A DNA stretch of 64,000 nucleotides from Isoetes taiwanensis (Eukaryota; Streptophyta; Lycopodiopsida; Isoetales; Isoetaceae). Shown here piece after piece: positions 24,337-35,227 of the stretch (position 1 is its first letter; each line of letters starts with the position of its first letter). The notes beneath the pieces were generated by a model. It saw only the letters and a program-made list of their open reading frames with translations. It did no database searches and was not told the DNA's origin. The position numbers and the translations under genes are program-made. The stretch is taken from NCBI GenBank assembly GCA_021234155.1, contig JAJEKV010000071.1, positions 1,379,138-1,443,137 of the forward strand. Reading direction: 5' to 3'.

Positions 24337-25023
24337 AACATCAGAAGCTAAAGCTGATCTAAAGCCCTCTTGCGTATCTGAGCCTTACATCAAACCTAGA
24401 GTGGAGAATTGTAGAGCTGAGAAATCTGTGGTGGCTGATGTTTGCTTGGAGCAAGCAAGGCCCTGTGATTTTGGGACACGCTTAGATACAGGGAGTAGGC
24501 CTAATTCCTCTTCTTCGAATGGCGGTCGTCGAACAAAATGGAATATGGAGCGGCCTGCGGAGTTTCACTGCCCTATATCCAAGCAGCATGTATGAAAGAG
24601 TTATGAAAGAGCATCTATTGAAGCATGGTTTGAGAGTGGGTGACGAGATTGTTTGCAAACAGGTAACATGCTAGATAACATATGCATGTTTCCAAATAAT
24701 TCTTTGAAAACAACAATCTTGAATTGGTGTGAAATGTATAATGTTCCTAAACCCAAGCCTGTAGAGTTAGAGGCTGCCAGAAAGTTTGTACAAGACATTA
24801 TTAACCCCCCTAAGCTTATTTCTTCTATAAGGTACGTTGTGTCAGAAGTTGGAACTAATTTGAGATCTGAGGATTACTTTACGGCAAAAAGTTCAGTTCC
24901 TGTTATCTTAGACACTTCCCCTAGAGCTCATTTAGGCCAGGAACAAAATGATCTTAATGCTCCTTCTATTAGAAGTGAGAAACTTCTATTATTAGGTGGA
25001 AAGATCTCATTTTCTCACATGTA
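24337..25023 (+). pseudogene. U-box E3 ubiquitin ligase pseudogene
   Basis: One frame, with two internal stops, reads PAEFHCPISKQHV, then YERASIEAWFESG, then QTGNMLDNICMFPNNSLKTT and LNWCEMYNVPKPKPVELEA. This is the order of a plant U-box domain (PxEFxCPIS, YERxxIExWF, CPxTxxxL, PNxxLKxxIxxWC). Stops fall after HV and after FESG, and the middle of the box (normally DPVILxSG) is missing. U-box proteins of plants hold an E2 enzyme through this domain and often carry ARM repeats after it; none are seen before the frame ends at 25,023. The lost residues and stops make it non-functional. No intron is visible, so a retrocopy is possible. Confidence 0.75.
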
Positions 25024-25225
25024 AAGTCTAGAGCAAATTTACATAATTATAAAAGGAAATCTAACAAATTCGACACTCAATGTGATATTGTTGCTCCTTT
25101 TCATGATGTATCATTTTCATAACTTTTTCTTTCAAAGAGAAATGTTCGCGGCGGCCTTGGCCGCGGCGATAAATTTCTTGTAATATTAATTAAAAACATA
25201 ATCTTTTATCGGATCTTTATTTAAT
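25024..25225. other. Spacer between U-box pseudogene and LINE tail
   Basis: Short AT-rich stretch. No feature recognised. Confidence 0.4.
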
Positions 25226-25401
25226 ATAAGATAAGATAAGATAAGCGTTTTTTTATCATCCACGAGAACCCAATCGGGTTATGGAACTAGAACAAAGAGC
25301 CCCCAACAAGGCTTAAGCCCAAACAAAACACGGCATGGGGACTAAGCCCCGTGACAAAATACCAAAGAAATAGCAAAAAGAACTAATGTATGCTGAAAGC
25401 G

Positions 25402-26939
25402 CTATGAATATCCCAGCCAGGGGTTCTCAGGCCACTGGTCGTGAATGATAGCCGTGCCTTCCTTATACACTGCCCACTTTTTCTGCAACCGAGCCTCTCG
25501 GACTTTACACACCTCCCGTCGCCTAGTCAACTGTATCGGGGAGAGATCCTCCTAAACAGAGAAATTAGTATTCTTCAAATAACTGTCGTGCTGGAGCACA
25601 TACAGTCTGTCCTGAGAGGTGCTGAAGCGCACAACCATATGACGAGGTCGATCTAGCCTCTGGGCCCCAACTCATCAGGCTATGGCGATACTAGGCTGCT
25701 GAATGTGCATGATATTTGTGAAAAAGTTTATGTGCTAGGGAACCGCCACCTTTGAGCGGCGGCGCCGCTGCTGGTTTCCAGCCGGAAACCCCGAAAAGGG
25801 GGCAGCTCCTAGCCGTAATCCCCTGCTTCCTGCAAATTCCGTGCATCCCCCCCCTTTTTTTTCTCTCTCCTCTGTTTCGCGATGGCGGAGGAGGTCTACT
25901 CCGGCGATCTCTGCGTGGCGCTGGGCGCCAGATTTGGTTCTGAGGTGATTAATGATGCTCCTCCAACTTCTGAATGAGTTTTGAGCGTGATTCTACTTAG
26001 TTTAGAACTGATTTTTTTTCTTTGTTCTTTATTTCTTCAAGATTCGGCGTGTAGCTGAAGGCGCTCGACAGAAATAAGGTAAAGATTTATTTTATTTTAA
26101 CTTCTGCTTCAAATTTTTATACCTTCTAATGTTTTTTCTTTGTTTCTAGGTTCTGAGGCTTTCTGAGTTCCGAGTTCCAATGTTTTCAAGTGATTTAAAA
26201 TTTTAATGTTTTGTTGCACCAAGATTTGATGTTCTGTGGAAATTAATATTTTGTGACACAACAAGAACGTCTGTAGTGGCGGCGCTGTAAGCGCGCCGCC
26301 AGGAAACCCTTGCCTAAAAAATACCCAAAAAGAACTTTCACTGGAAATTCGAGGAATTTCCAGGAAGCAGGGGTTTATGGCTTGTATAGCGTCTGAGCAA
26401 GAGTCTGTTTCAGGTAGCCCCACTATGCGCAGATTCAGGCCTCTATCTTGCTCGGGATCATCGATGGAAGATGGAACCTGCCCCCCTTGCCTGTGAGAAT
26501 CCGTGTCTGCTGAATCTGAAGGTATCTGGACATCAGTCATTATGGTATCCTTATATGAGGTTGGACCTGTCTGAGTCATGGCATCTGCGCTCACGTCTAG
26601 CTCTAGATCAGTCTATAGACTGGCATCTGTGCATTGCGGCCTATCCAAGTCTAGGTCAGCCTGCATACTGGCATCTGTGCACTGCGGCCTAGGAGAGGGT
26701 GGCAGCTCTGTAGGGCAATTCAGCAGAGTCTTGGAAGAAAGCATAATCAGTATTTTAAGGAATTACTTACCCTCATTCATGACAGTAGGGGCAAACATCG
26801 TCTGTTCCAAGGCAGGAGATAACATATCATGTTCTAATGGCGAGAGCTGTGGGCTCAATTAGTCTTTAATTTCGAGAAACTGCTTTAGAAGGTCCCCACT
26901 GGATGCGCTAGGATTTTTACCTCGAGCCCGTCTAGTCAT
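25402..26939 (-). pseudogene. LINE ORF1 protein gene, interrupted
   Basis: Begins MTRRARGKNPSASSGDLLKQ. A 16-residue acidic unit is duplicated (RPQCTDASMQADLDLD then RPQCTDASLQTDLELD). An RRM-like part opens with LNLRIVGLPETDS and continues, after the insertion, with FFTNIMHIQQPSIAIA and RPRHMVVRFSTSQDRLYVLQ. It ends with the LINE ORF1 C-terminal motif (EDLSPIQLTRRREV). Several internal stops occur (three or so in the N-terminal half, a pair before VGAQRLD, one before EDLSP). Removing the insertion and one target copy restores the frame exactly at DAIQAIN/FFTNIM. Confidence 0.78.
25733..26372 (+). mobile_element. 640-bp insertion with 7-bp target duplication
   Basis: Flanked by GTTTATG at 25,726-25,732 and 26,373-26,379. 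The LINE ORF1 frame proves both borders. The ends are GC-rich (GCGGCGGCGCCGCTG near 25,758, GGCGGCGCTGTAAGCGC near 26,278) but do not form a clear terminal inverted repeat. Inside, a CT-rich leader precedes ATGGCGGAGGAGG, reading MAEEVYSGDLCVALGARFGS up to a possible splice donor (GAG|GTGATT), which looks like a captured first exon. A CACTA-like string (CACAACAAGAACGTCTG) sits near 26,257. Superfamily not settled; a Mutator-like capture element is one option. Confidence 0.7.
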
Positions 26940-27947
26940 GGCGTGGAATTTTGCAAGCGAGCCTGCTACTTGCTAATCTGGCATTTCCTTCTTGGATCTA
27001 AATGGGTCCTAATTCAAGTATAATTGTAGCTAGATGTAAACAGGGGCCGTTATTGAGCAAACATCATAACAGGTAGATTGGATTTATGTAATCAAGGGAA
27101 TTTACAGAGCAATCAAGGGAATTTATAGAGCAAGGTGCGGGTTGCTGAACCAAGGCAGTGGGATTTACCATGGGCATTGTGAGTTCCAATCAGGGATCGG
27201 TTTGACACCTATTTTGCTATGATGGATTCATAGTCGGCCGATGTGAAAGGGAATAATACGAAAAACAGAAAAATTTAACTAAGCAACTAAACATGTGCGG
27301 CCAGCAGATGCCGTTAAGCAAAGCCCTGGCAGAGTTGTAAGCAGTCTTGCGAATCAAGGGGCCACACACTGACTTGTGAATCGCAACTGGGGCTGGCAGA
27401 ATGGGTCTTGGCTTGTGCTACTTTTTATGCTGACTTGGCCACACACTGACTTGTGAATCGCAACTGGGGCTGGCAGAACGGGTCTTGGCTTGTGCTACTT
27501 CTTTTTTGTAGTGCTTACATGTACGAGGAGGCCGAGGCGCTCAGGAGGCGCTCAAGGCAGTGCTCAGGAGGTTGTGTATTTATATAGGCCTCATTAATAA
27601 TAAACCTTAACTTGATTTATCCATTGGATATTTTGGCTTAGATATTTGGTTCTATGGTTTGACATAAATAATAGTCTTTTTTTCTCACCCCATGCTCTCA
27701 TAGCCGCGGCCCCAACGCCACCATATCAAAAACAATGGTTGCGCTGCTTCCTACCAAGCGGGATGCACTCATATATAAGGGGGGTATGCCATCTGCGTTT
27801 AAGGGGTGGCAAAAAAAACCCGTTTTAAGAAGCCAATTTTGACCCATCCGAATAAAATTTATCTAGCCTACCAAAACCTTGAAAAAAGGACCCCTTATCG
27901 AAGGTATATGTACGTTATGTAGAATGGCGTGGGGGAAGCCATTACCC
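26940..27947. other. Intergenic DNA before the CACTA element
   Basis: May include the 5' part of the LINE derivative. Contains small tandem copies of AATCAAGGGAATTTA near 27,100 and the 77-bp duplication at 27,361-27,502. No gene recognised. Confidence 0.45.
27361..27502. repeat. Two-copy tandem duplication, 77 bp
   Basis: Copies begin at 27,361 and 27,438 and share about 65 bases almost perfectly (GCCACACACTGACTTGTGAA to GGGTCTTGGCTTGTGCTACT), with one clear substitution, so the duplication is recent. Confidence 0.88.
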
Positions 27948-28551
27948 CACAACAAGAGAATGGACATTTAGCGACGTGGTCCTGCGACGTCTGTGCGACG
28001 TGACGTCGCAAATAACGTCACCATGCGACGTCAATGCGACGTCACGTCGCGGAACATCGCCGTGACGGCGGGGGTGGTGCGACGTCGACAATCGCGGCGT
28101 GGCGGATCCGTCACGCCCGCGCGCCGCGCGTCTACGACCCGCCGCATCGCATCGGCGGCGTCACTTTTGGCGACGTGGCGCCGCGGCGGCGCGTCGCCGC
28201 GGACGTCTGGCCGGACGCCTAGTGTACTTTGTTCTTTTGAAGAACAAGGGTGGTCTTCTCGCCCTTAACGTTGGTCCCGGTGGTAATGTCGATATTACGA
28301 GTCCATTGGAAGAGCCAAATCATGGTTTTGAGAGGGAAATTGCTCGTCCATTGCCAGGGCCTTCGTAAGGGAACTTTTGTGGCAGCATGTGAGCTCTGGA
28401 AGACTCGAAGCTATTTCACCGTGCACCAACACTGCATATCCTAGTGAAATGTTTTTCTCATGTCCGCACCGGCACGTTGCACCGCTTGTCAAAATTCCAC
28501 CTTTTTCGATGCGAATTTTTTTAGTTATGCGTTCTTTTGCATTCATGCTTC

Positions 28552-31500
28552 ATAAATTCGTAATTAATGCATGGTATGGAATTAAATTCTGATTTTTGTC
28601 GGTTGGCTTCCTAGGTCATCCCAAAGATACAGGCAAATTTTTAGAATTCCGGATAAAGTTCTCGATCAAATAGGTAGTATTGGAGCGGTCTAGGCGACTG
28701 TTGTTGGGCAAGTAGCAAGACATTCATAAATTCGTAATTAATGCATAGTAAGGAATTAAATTCTGATTTTTTGTCAGCAGGCTTCCTAAGTCATCGCCAA
28801 CGTATATGCGGTTTTCAAAATTTCCAAACAAGGTTTAGATCAAAGTGTTTGCATTAGTACGGTCAGGGCGGTAGAAGCCGCACACTTGCCCAAGTCAAAC
28901 AAGGCCAGGACCTTGCAAGGCCGCCTCATTAGAGGGGAGAGTCCGAACCCCAAGAGGCGAGCCACAAAAGTTTCGAGGCGGCCTTTCTGGCGGGCCCGGA
29001 GGGTCAGACGCTAAAGACCACACTCCGGGATCTCGGTTCCCCCTATCCGGCCGTTGAATCCTTCGTTCAAGGGCCCCGCTCGATAAGGTCCAAAAAAATC
29101 CAACATCCGTCCGGGAGAACTTATCAAACCGCGAAGCGTCCTGCGGTCGACCGTGTAGAAACCAAAGTGTTTTGTCGTTCGGACATTGCGGAGGCTCCGG
29201 AATGGCGATTCGACTTCGCCACATCGTCCGGGAGGCCGAAATTACCCTAGAGACCAAGTTGCACGGTCAGTTTTGCAAAAGAAAGAAACACTTACGCCCC
29301 CACGTTTAAAAAGATTCGGCGACCACCTCCTAGGCCAATTGACTACGAGTGTGTTGGACATGAGATAGTTTGACGCTTCCTCGAGAAGGGGTGGTCTTCT
29401 GGCCACGAAACTTGGTCCCCAGGACAATGTCGACATTCCGAGTCCATTGGCAGAGCCGAATCACGATTCCGGAGAGGGGAAGTTGCCTGTCCGTCGCCAG
29501 GGCCTTCGGGAGAGGACTTTTGGGGCAAGCCGCTTGTGTGTTTTTAGGGGTGCGTGCTCTCGGCCTCAACACCACCCCCTACGCCAAGACGCGGCGCGCA
29601 AGATCCTAGTCGAATCGACAAGGATAGAGCCTCAAACGTAAACCCTATGAGTTGCCGGGTTCTAGCGGGGTTTGGCGTTTTTTGGGTGCCGAAGTTTTGG
29701 TCTTTTGCACTTGGGACTTGGCCGATAAGATGCGATTGAGAATGCGAAGCAGGGGAACTGACGGAATGGAGTTTGGATCTGTACTCCTCCCGTTGTGGCA
29801 GTTAGAAGTAAAGGGCAGCTTTTGCAGTAGCAAGACATTCATAAATTCGTAATTAATGCATAGTACGGAATTAAATTCTGATTTTTTGTCAGCAGGCTTC
29901 CTAAGTCATCGCCAACATACAGGCCAGTTTTCAAAATTTCTGGATAAGGTTTAGATCAAAGTGTTTGCATTAGAACGGTCCGGGCAGCTTTGTTGTTGGG
30001 CAGCCGAATGGGGCACACTTGCCCAAGTCAAACAAGGCCAGGACCTTGCAAGGCCACCTCATTAGAGGGGAGAGTCCGGACCCCAAGAGGCGAGCCCCAA
30101 AAAGTTTCCCGAGGCAGCCTTTCCTGGCAGCGCTCCCCCGGGGGCCGTACGCTAAAGACCACACTCCCGGATCTCGGTTACCCTATCCGACCGTTGAATC
30201 CTTCGTTCAAGGGCCCTGTCTCGATAAGGTCCAAAAAAATCCAACATCCGTCCGGAAGAACTTATCAAACCGCGAAGCGTCCTGCGGTCGGCCCGTGTAG
30301 AAACCAAAGTGTTTTGTCGTTCGGACATTGCGGAGGCTCGGAATGGCGATTCGACTTCGCCACATCGTCCGAGGCCGAATTACCCTAGAGACCAAGTTGC
30401 ACGGTCATTTTGCAAAAGAAAGAAACACTTACGCCCCTACGTTGCGATTCGACTGCCCACCTCCTAGGCCAATTGACTACGAGTGTGTTGGACATGAGAT
30501 AGTTTGACGCTTCCTCGAGAAGGGGTGGTCTTCTGGCCACGAAACTTGGTCCCCAGGACAATGTCGACATTCCGAGTCCATTGGCAGAGCCGAATCACGA
30601 TTCTGGAGAGGGGAAGTTGCCCGTCCGTCGCCGGGGCCTTCGGAGAGGACTTTTGGGGCAAGCCGCTTGGTGGTTTTAGGGTCCCCGCCCGTGTCAACAC
30701 CACCCCTCTACGCCAAGACCGCGGCGCAAGATCCTAGTCGAATCGACAAGGATAGAGCCTCCGAAACGTAAACCCTATGAGTTGCCAGGTTCTAGCAGGG
30801 TTTGCGTTTTGGGTGCCGAGTTTTGGTCTTTTGCACTTGGGACTTGGCCGATAAGATGCAGTTGAGAACGCGAAGCAAGGGGAACTGACGGAATGGAGTT
30901 TGGATCTGTACTCCTCCCGTTGTGGCGATTAGAAGTAAAGGGCGACTTTTGTGAAAGTAGCAAGACATTCATAAATTCGTAATTAATGCATAGTACGGAA
31001 TTAAATTCTGATTTTTTTGTCAGCAGGCTTCCTAAGTCATCGCCAACATACTGAGGCCAGTTTTCAAAATTTCGGACAAGGTTTAGATCAAAGTGTTTGC
31101 ATTAGAACGGTCAGGGCAGCTTTGTTGTGGGGGCCGAAAGCAGCACACTTGCCCAAGTCAAACAAGGCCAGGACCTTGCAAGGCCACCTCATTAGAGGGG
31201 AGAGTCCGGACCCCAGGAGGCGAGCCCCAAAAAGTTTCCCGAGGCGGCCTTTCTGGCGGGCTCCACAGGGGCCGTACGCTAAAGACCACACTCCCGGATC
31301 TCGGTTCCCCTATCCGACCGTTGAATCCTTCGTTCAAGGGCCCTGTCTCGATAAGGTCCAAAAAAATCCAACATCCGTCCGTGAGAACTTATCAAACCGC
31401 GAAGCGTCCTGCGGTCGACCATGTAGATTCCAAAGTGTTTTGTCGTTCAGACATTGCGGAGGCTCCGGAATGGCGATTCGACTTCGCCACATCGTCCGGG

Positions 31501-33615
31501 AGACCGAAATTACCCTAGAGACCAAGTTGCACGGTCAGTTTTGCAAAAGAAAGAAATACTTACGCCCTACGTTTGCGATTCGGCGCCCACCTCCTAGGCC
31601 AATTGACTACGAGTGTGTTGGACATGAGATAGTTTGACGCTACCTCGAGAAGGGGTGGTCTTTTGGCCATGAAACTTGGTCCCCAGGGCAATATCAACGT
31701 TCCGAGTCCATTGGCAGAGCCGAATCACGATTCCGAAGAGGGAAAGTTGCTCGTCCGTCGCCGCGGGGCCTTGAAGGAGGACTTTTGGGGCAAGCTGCTT
31801 CCGGGTGGTTTTTAGGGTCCGTGCTCTGGCGTCAACACCCCCCTCTACGTCAAGACACGGCGCAAGGTCCTAGTCGAATCTGACAAGGATAGAGCCTCCG
31901 AAACGTAAACCCTATGAGTTGCCAGGTTCTAGCAGGGTTTGCGTTTTGGATGCCGAGTTTTGGTCCTTTGCACTTGGGACTTGGCCGATAAGATGCAGTT
32001 GAGAACGCGAAGCAAGGGAACCGGCGGAATGGAGTTTGGATCGTACTCCTCCGTTGTGGCAGTTAGAAGTAAAGGGCAGCTTTTGCAGTAGCAAGACATT
32101 CATAAATTCGTAATTAATGCATAGTACGGAATTAAATTCTGATTTTTTGTCAGCAGGCTTCCTAAGTCATCGCCAACATACAGGCCAGTTTTCAAAATTT
32201 CCAGACAAGGTTTAGATCAAAGTGTTTGCATTAGAACGGTCCGGGCAGCCTGTTGTTGGGCAGCCGAGCTGGCACACTTGCCCAAGTCAAACAAGGCCAG
32301 GACCTTGCAAGGCCGTCTCATTAGAGGGGAGAGTCCGAACCCCAAGAGGCGAGCCCCAAAAAGTTTCCCGAGGCAGCCTTTCCTGGCAGCGCTCCCCCGG
32401 GGGGCCGTACGCTAAAGACCACACTCCCGGATCTCGGTTCCCCTATCCGACCGTTGAATCCTTCGTTCAAGGGCCCTGGCTCGATAAGGTCCAAAAAAAT
32501 CCAACATCCGTCCGGGAGAACTTATCAAACCGCGAAGCGTCCTGCGGTCGACCATGTAGAAACCAAAGTGTTTTGTCGTTCGGACATTGCGGAGGCTCCG
32601 GAATGGCGATTTGACTTCGCCACATCGTCCGCGAGGCCGAAATTACCCTAGAGACCAAGTTTCACAGTCAGTTTTGCAAAAGAAAGAAACACTTACGCCC
32701 TACGTTGCAGTATTCGATAGCCACCTCCTAGGCCAATTGACTACGAGTGTGTTGGACATGAGATAGTTTGACGCTTCCTCGAGAAGGGGTGGTCTTCTGG
32801 CCACGAAACTTGGTCACCAGGACAATGTCGACATTCCGAGTCCATTGGCAGAGCCGAATCACGATTCCGGAGAGGGGAAGTTGCCCGTCCGTCGCCAGGG
32901 CCTTCGGGAGAGGACTTTTGGGGCAAGCTGCTTCCAGGTGGTTTTTAGGGTCCGTGCTCTGGCGTCAACACCACTCCTCTACGTCAAGACACGGCGCAAG
33001 GTCCTAGTCGAATCTGACAAGGATAGAGCCTCCGAAACGTAAACCCTATGAGTTGCCAGGTTCTAGCAGGGTTTGCGTTTTGGGTGCCGAGTTTTGGTCT
33101 TTTGCACTTGGGACTTGGCCGATAAGATGCAGTTGAGAACGCGAAGCAAGGGGAACTGACGGAATGGAGTTTGGATCTGTACTCCTCCCGTTGTGGCAGT
33201 TAGAAGTAAAGGGCAGCTTTTGCAGTAGCAAGACATTCATAAATTCGTAATTAATGCATAGTACGGAATTAAATTCTGATTTTTTGTCAGCAGGCTTCCT
33301 AAGTCATCGCCAACATACAGGCCAGTTTTCAAAATTTTCGGACAAGGTTTAGATCAAAGTGTTTGCATTAGAACGGTCCGGGCAGCCTGTTGTTGGGCAG
33401 CCGAGCTGGCACACTTGCCCAAGTCAAACAAGGCCAGGACCTTGCAAGGCCGTCTCATTAGAGGGGAGAGTCCGAACCCCAAGAGGCGAGCCCCAAAAAG
33501 TTTCCCAAGGTAGCCTTTCCTGGCAGCGCTCCCCCGGGGGGCCGTACGCTAAAGACCACACTCCCGGATCTCGGTTCCCCTATCCGACCATTGAATCCTT
33601 CGTTCAAGGGTCCTT
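28552..33615 (+). repeat. Tandem array of a 1.13-kb unit (four full, two partial copies)
   Basis: Full units start at the motif GTAGCAAGACATTCATAAAT: 28,712, 29,827, 30,957, 32,088 and 33,225, giving lengths of 1,115, 1,130, 1,131 and 1,137 bases; the last is cut after about 390 bases. A short, diverged partial unit precedes the array (28,552-28,711), and part of another lies at about 28,240-28,380. Differences between units are mostly single-base substitutions and 1-5 base indels. Open frames of 60-200 codons occur on both strands of every unit but break differently in each, so coding is not supported. It does not look like rDNA or 5S spacer. Confidence 0.9.
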
Positions 33616-33684
33616 CTTTTGGTAAGTTGATCGCGCTTGCATTTTATTTTTATAATTTTAAGCAGGTTAAAAAAAATTGATGGA

Positions 33685-33975
33685 GTGGCTTGTTCAAGGG
33701 CACGGGTCGGCTCCACCTAGAGTGGGGAGGACCATGTACCCGGGTTCGAAGTCCACTTCACTACGATCATATATTTTTCCTAGGTTAAGGAGTGGCTTGT
33801 TCAAGGGCACGACCGGCTCCACCTAGAGTGGAGAGGGCCACGTACCCGGGTTCAAGTCCACAGCCACTTGTTATTTTTTAGGTTTAAAATAAAATTGTAG
33901 TGGCTTGTTCAAGGGCACGCGGTAGGCTCCACTACGAAAGTGGAGAGGCGACTGTGTGTTCGGGTCCAAGTCGAC
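33685..33975 (+). repeat. Three tandem tRNA-like repeats
   Basis: Units at 33,685-33,756, 33,792-33,861 and 33,900-33,975 each begin GTGGCTTGTTCAAGGGCACG. The first two end GGGTTCGAAGTCCAC and GGGTTCAAGTCCAC, the third in a degenerate form. The end resembles the T-arm/B box of a tRNA, and GTGG..CCAC could pair as an acceptor stem, but no standard D-arm or anticodon arm is evident. They are probably SINE heads or tRNA-related retroposons rather than working tRNA genes. Confidence 0.55.
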
Positions 33976-34039
33976 TTTTCTTGTAATTCTTAGGTAGAGG
34001 TGGCCAAATCTAGCTTATAACCCTAAAGCGTATGTTAGC

Positions 34040-34490
34040 CAACTCTAGCTTTTAATCAAACTAATCCAGATTTGGAAGGTCATTTCGATGATGGGGGAGC
34101 CGTCAAAAAGAAGGTACATGACCTAGTCATAGTCTTATTTTTATTCTTTTGTTTTGTGTTAATCTATCGATTTATAGAAAAGGCAAAGAGTGATTGCAAA
34201 ATTGAAGTCGAATGCCAAAAAATTGGGAGGCGATTGGTCAAAGGTCCCTAAACCACTTAATCTATCCATAAGGAAGATATCAAGGTATTTGTTATTTGTT
34301 GCCATTCGTTCAATTCGAAATAAGATATTTAACTTGTCATGTTGTATTCCTTGCAATCAGATCACTTTCGAACGTGCAAAGGATTCCAAGAAAAAACATC
34401 TGCCTCACGGACTGCCAAGGCAACTTCAAGCAAACGAATTCCGTCTCACTTGGGTTCCGGCGGTCGAAAAGGCTTTTTACATAGATTCGT
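34040..34490 (+). pseudogene. Exon-like fragments inside the CACTA element, unrecognised
   Basis: A possible acceptor (TTTATAG) near 34,178 is followed by a basic segment (RVIAKLKSNAKKLGGDWSKV) to a donor-like GTATTTG near 34,286. A second segment starts after TTGCAATCAG near 34,360 (TFERAKDSKKKHLPHGLPRQ, LTWVPAVEKAFYIDS) and ends at GTAAGTGC near 34,489. The splice-like borders and sense frames suggest part of a real gene, either a worn transposase segment or a captured host gene. Function unknown. Confidence 0.35.
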
Positions 34491-34687
34491 AAGTGCTATA
34501 AACTCTTAGTTCACGTTAACTTTCAATGTCATTGTCTAATATTGGTCGTATTGTCTAATATTGGTCGTCAATGTCATTGTCTAATATTGGTTGTTAGGGT
34601 TTTCCCCTAACAGGGAACAATAAAGATAGCCACTACTCGCCTCTTGCCTCTTGTATATGATATTGTAACTAACTATTAAAATTCTTT

Positions 34688-34729
<42 letters not shown>

Positions 34730-35008
34730 TTTTTAGACACCACGCCGCGACGCCGACGCCATCGGCCGCATCGACGACGCCGAGCGACGCCCCTGAGTCA
34801 CGCGTCGAAGTCACGCCCGCAGCGACGCTGAAGCGACGCCGCCGACGCCGCGAGAAAGATCGACGACGCCGCATCGCGGCGGTTAATCCAGAACGTCATG
34901 CGGCGACGCGTGCGGCGACGCCGTCAGACGTCGCATAGACGTCGCTCAGACGTCGCTATAGACGTCGCTAAGTGACCCTTTTCTTGTTGTGCCCCATGCC
35001 ATTTCTAC

Positions 35009-35227
35009 TACGTCAAGGTAAGGCAGATTGGATTCTACAGGTTTGGGAGAGCGATTTGCCATTCTTGACAAGAATGGTTCAAGAAGATGCAAGAACGGTG
35101 ATCCACTTACCTTGACGTAAATGGATTTAAAAAACCCCCCCTTGCTTTTAGCACACAAATCGCTCCTTCTCCAAATGGATTTAAAAAACCCCCCCTTGCT
35201 TTTAGCACACAGAATCGCTCCTTCTCC
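35009..35227. repeat. 14-bp inverted repeat followed by a 54-bp tandem duplication
   Basis: TACGTCAAGGTAAG at 35,009-35,022 faces its exact complement at 35,106-35,119. Directly after it, two copies of a 54-base unit (AAATGGATTTAAAAAACCCC to GCTCCTTCTCC) start at 35,119 and 35,173. Confidence 0.8.

Larger units (their letters stand above)
25226..26939 (-). mobile_element. ORF1-only LINE derivative, split by an insertion
   Basis: On minus it runs from an ATG at 26,939 through an ORF1-type reading frame to a stop at 25,402-25,404, then a short 3' region ending GGTTCTCGTGGATGATAAAA and (TTATC)n at 25,226-25,246. No endonuclease or reverse transcriptase follows ORF1; the tail comes within about 180 bases. 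So the element could only move with enzymes from another LINE. A 640-bp insertion splits it (25,733-26,372). The 5' border beyond 26,939 was not found. Confidence 0.75.
27948..34991. mobile_element. CACTA-type DNA transposon, 7.0 kb, non-autonomous
   Basis: Terminal inverted repeats start CACAACAAGA at 27,948 and, on minus, CACAACAAGA at 34,991; the first 30 bases match at 26 positions and include TTAGCGACGT. The 3-bp target duplication CCC lies at 27,945-27,947 and 34,992-34,994. Behind each end are 200-250 bases of GC-rich subterminal repeats built on GCGACGTC in both directions, typical of the En/Spm (CACTA) superfamily, where the transposase binds them. No clear TNPD-like transposase was recognised. 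The interior holds a kilobase tandem array (28.5-33.6 kb), tRNA-like repeats (33.7-34.0 kb), exon-like pieces (34.05-34.5 kb) and a 36-base poly-T run at 34,690-34,726. Confidence 0.85.

Noticed and set aside
28552-33615. Ribosomal DNA or 5S spacer as origin of the tandem array
   Set aside because: No 5S, 5.8S, 18S or 25S sequence was recognised in or beside the units.
28552-33625. Many open frames of 60-200 codons on both strands as genes
   Set aside because: They recur with the 1.13-kb repeat and break at different indels in each copy; no domain, start context or splice pattern supports them.
33685-33975. Three tRNA genes
   Set aside because: Only the T-arm and a weak acceptor stem resemble tRNA; no normal D-arm or anticodon arm could be drawn.
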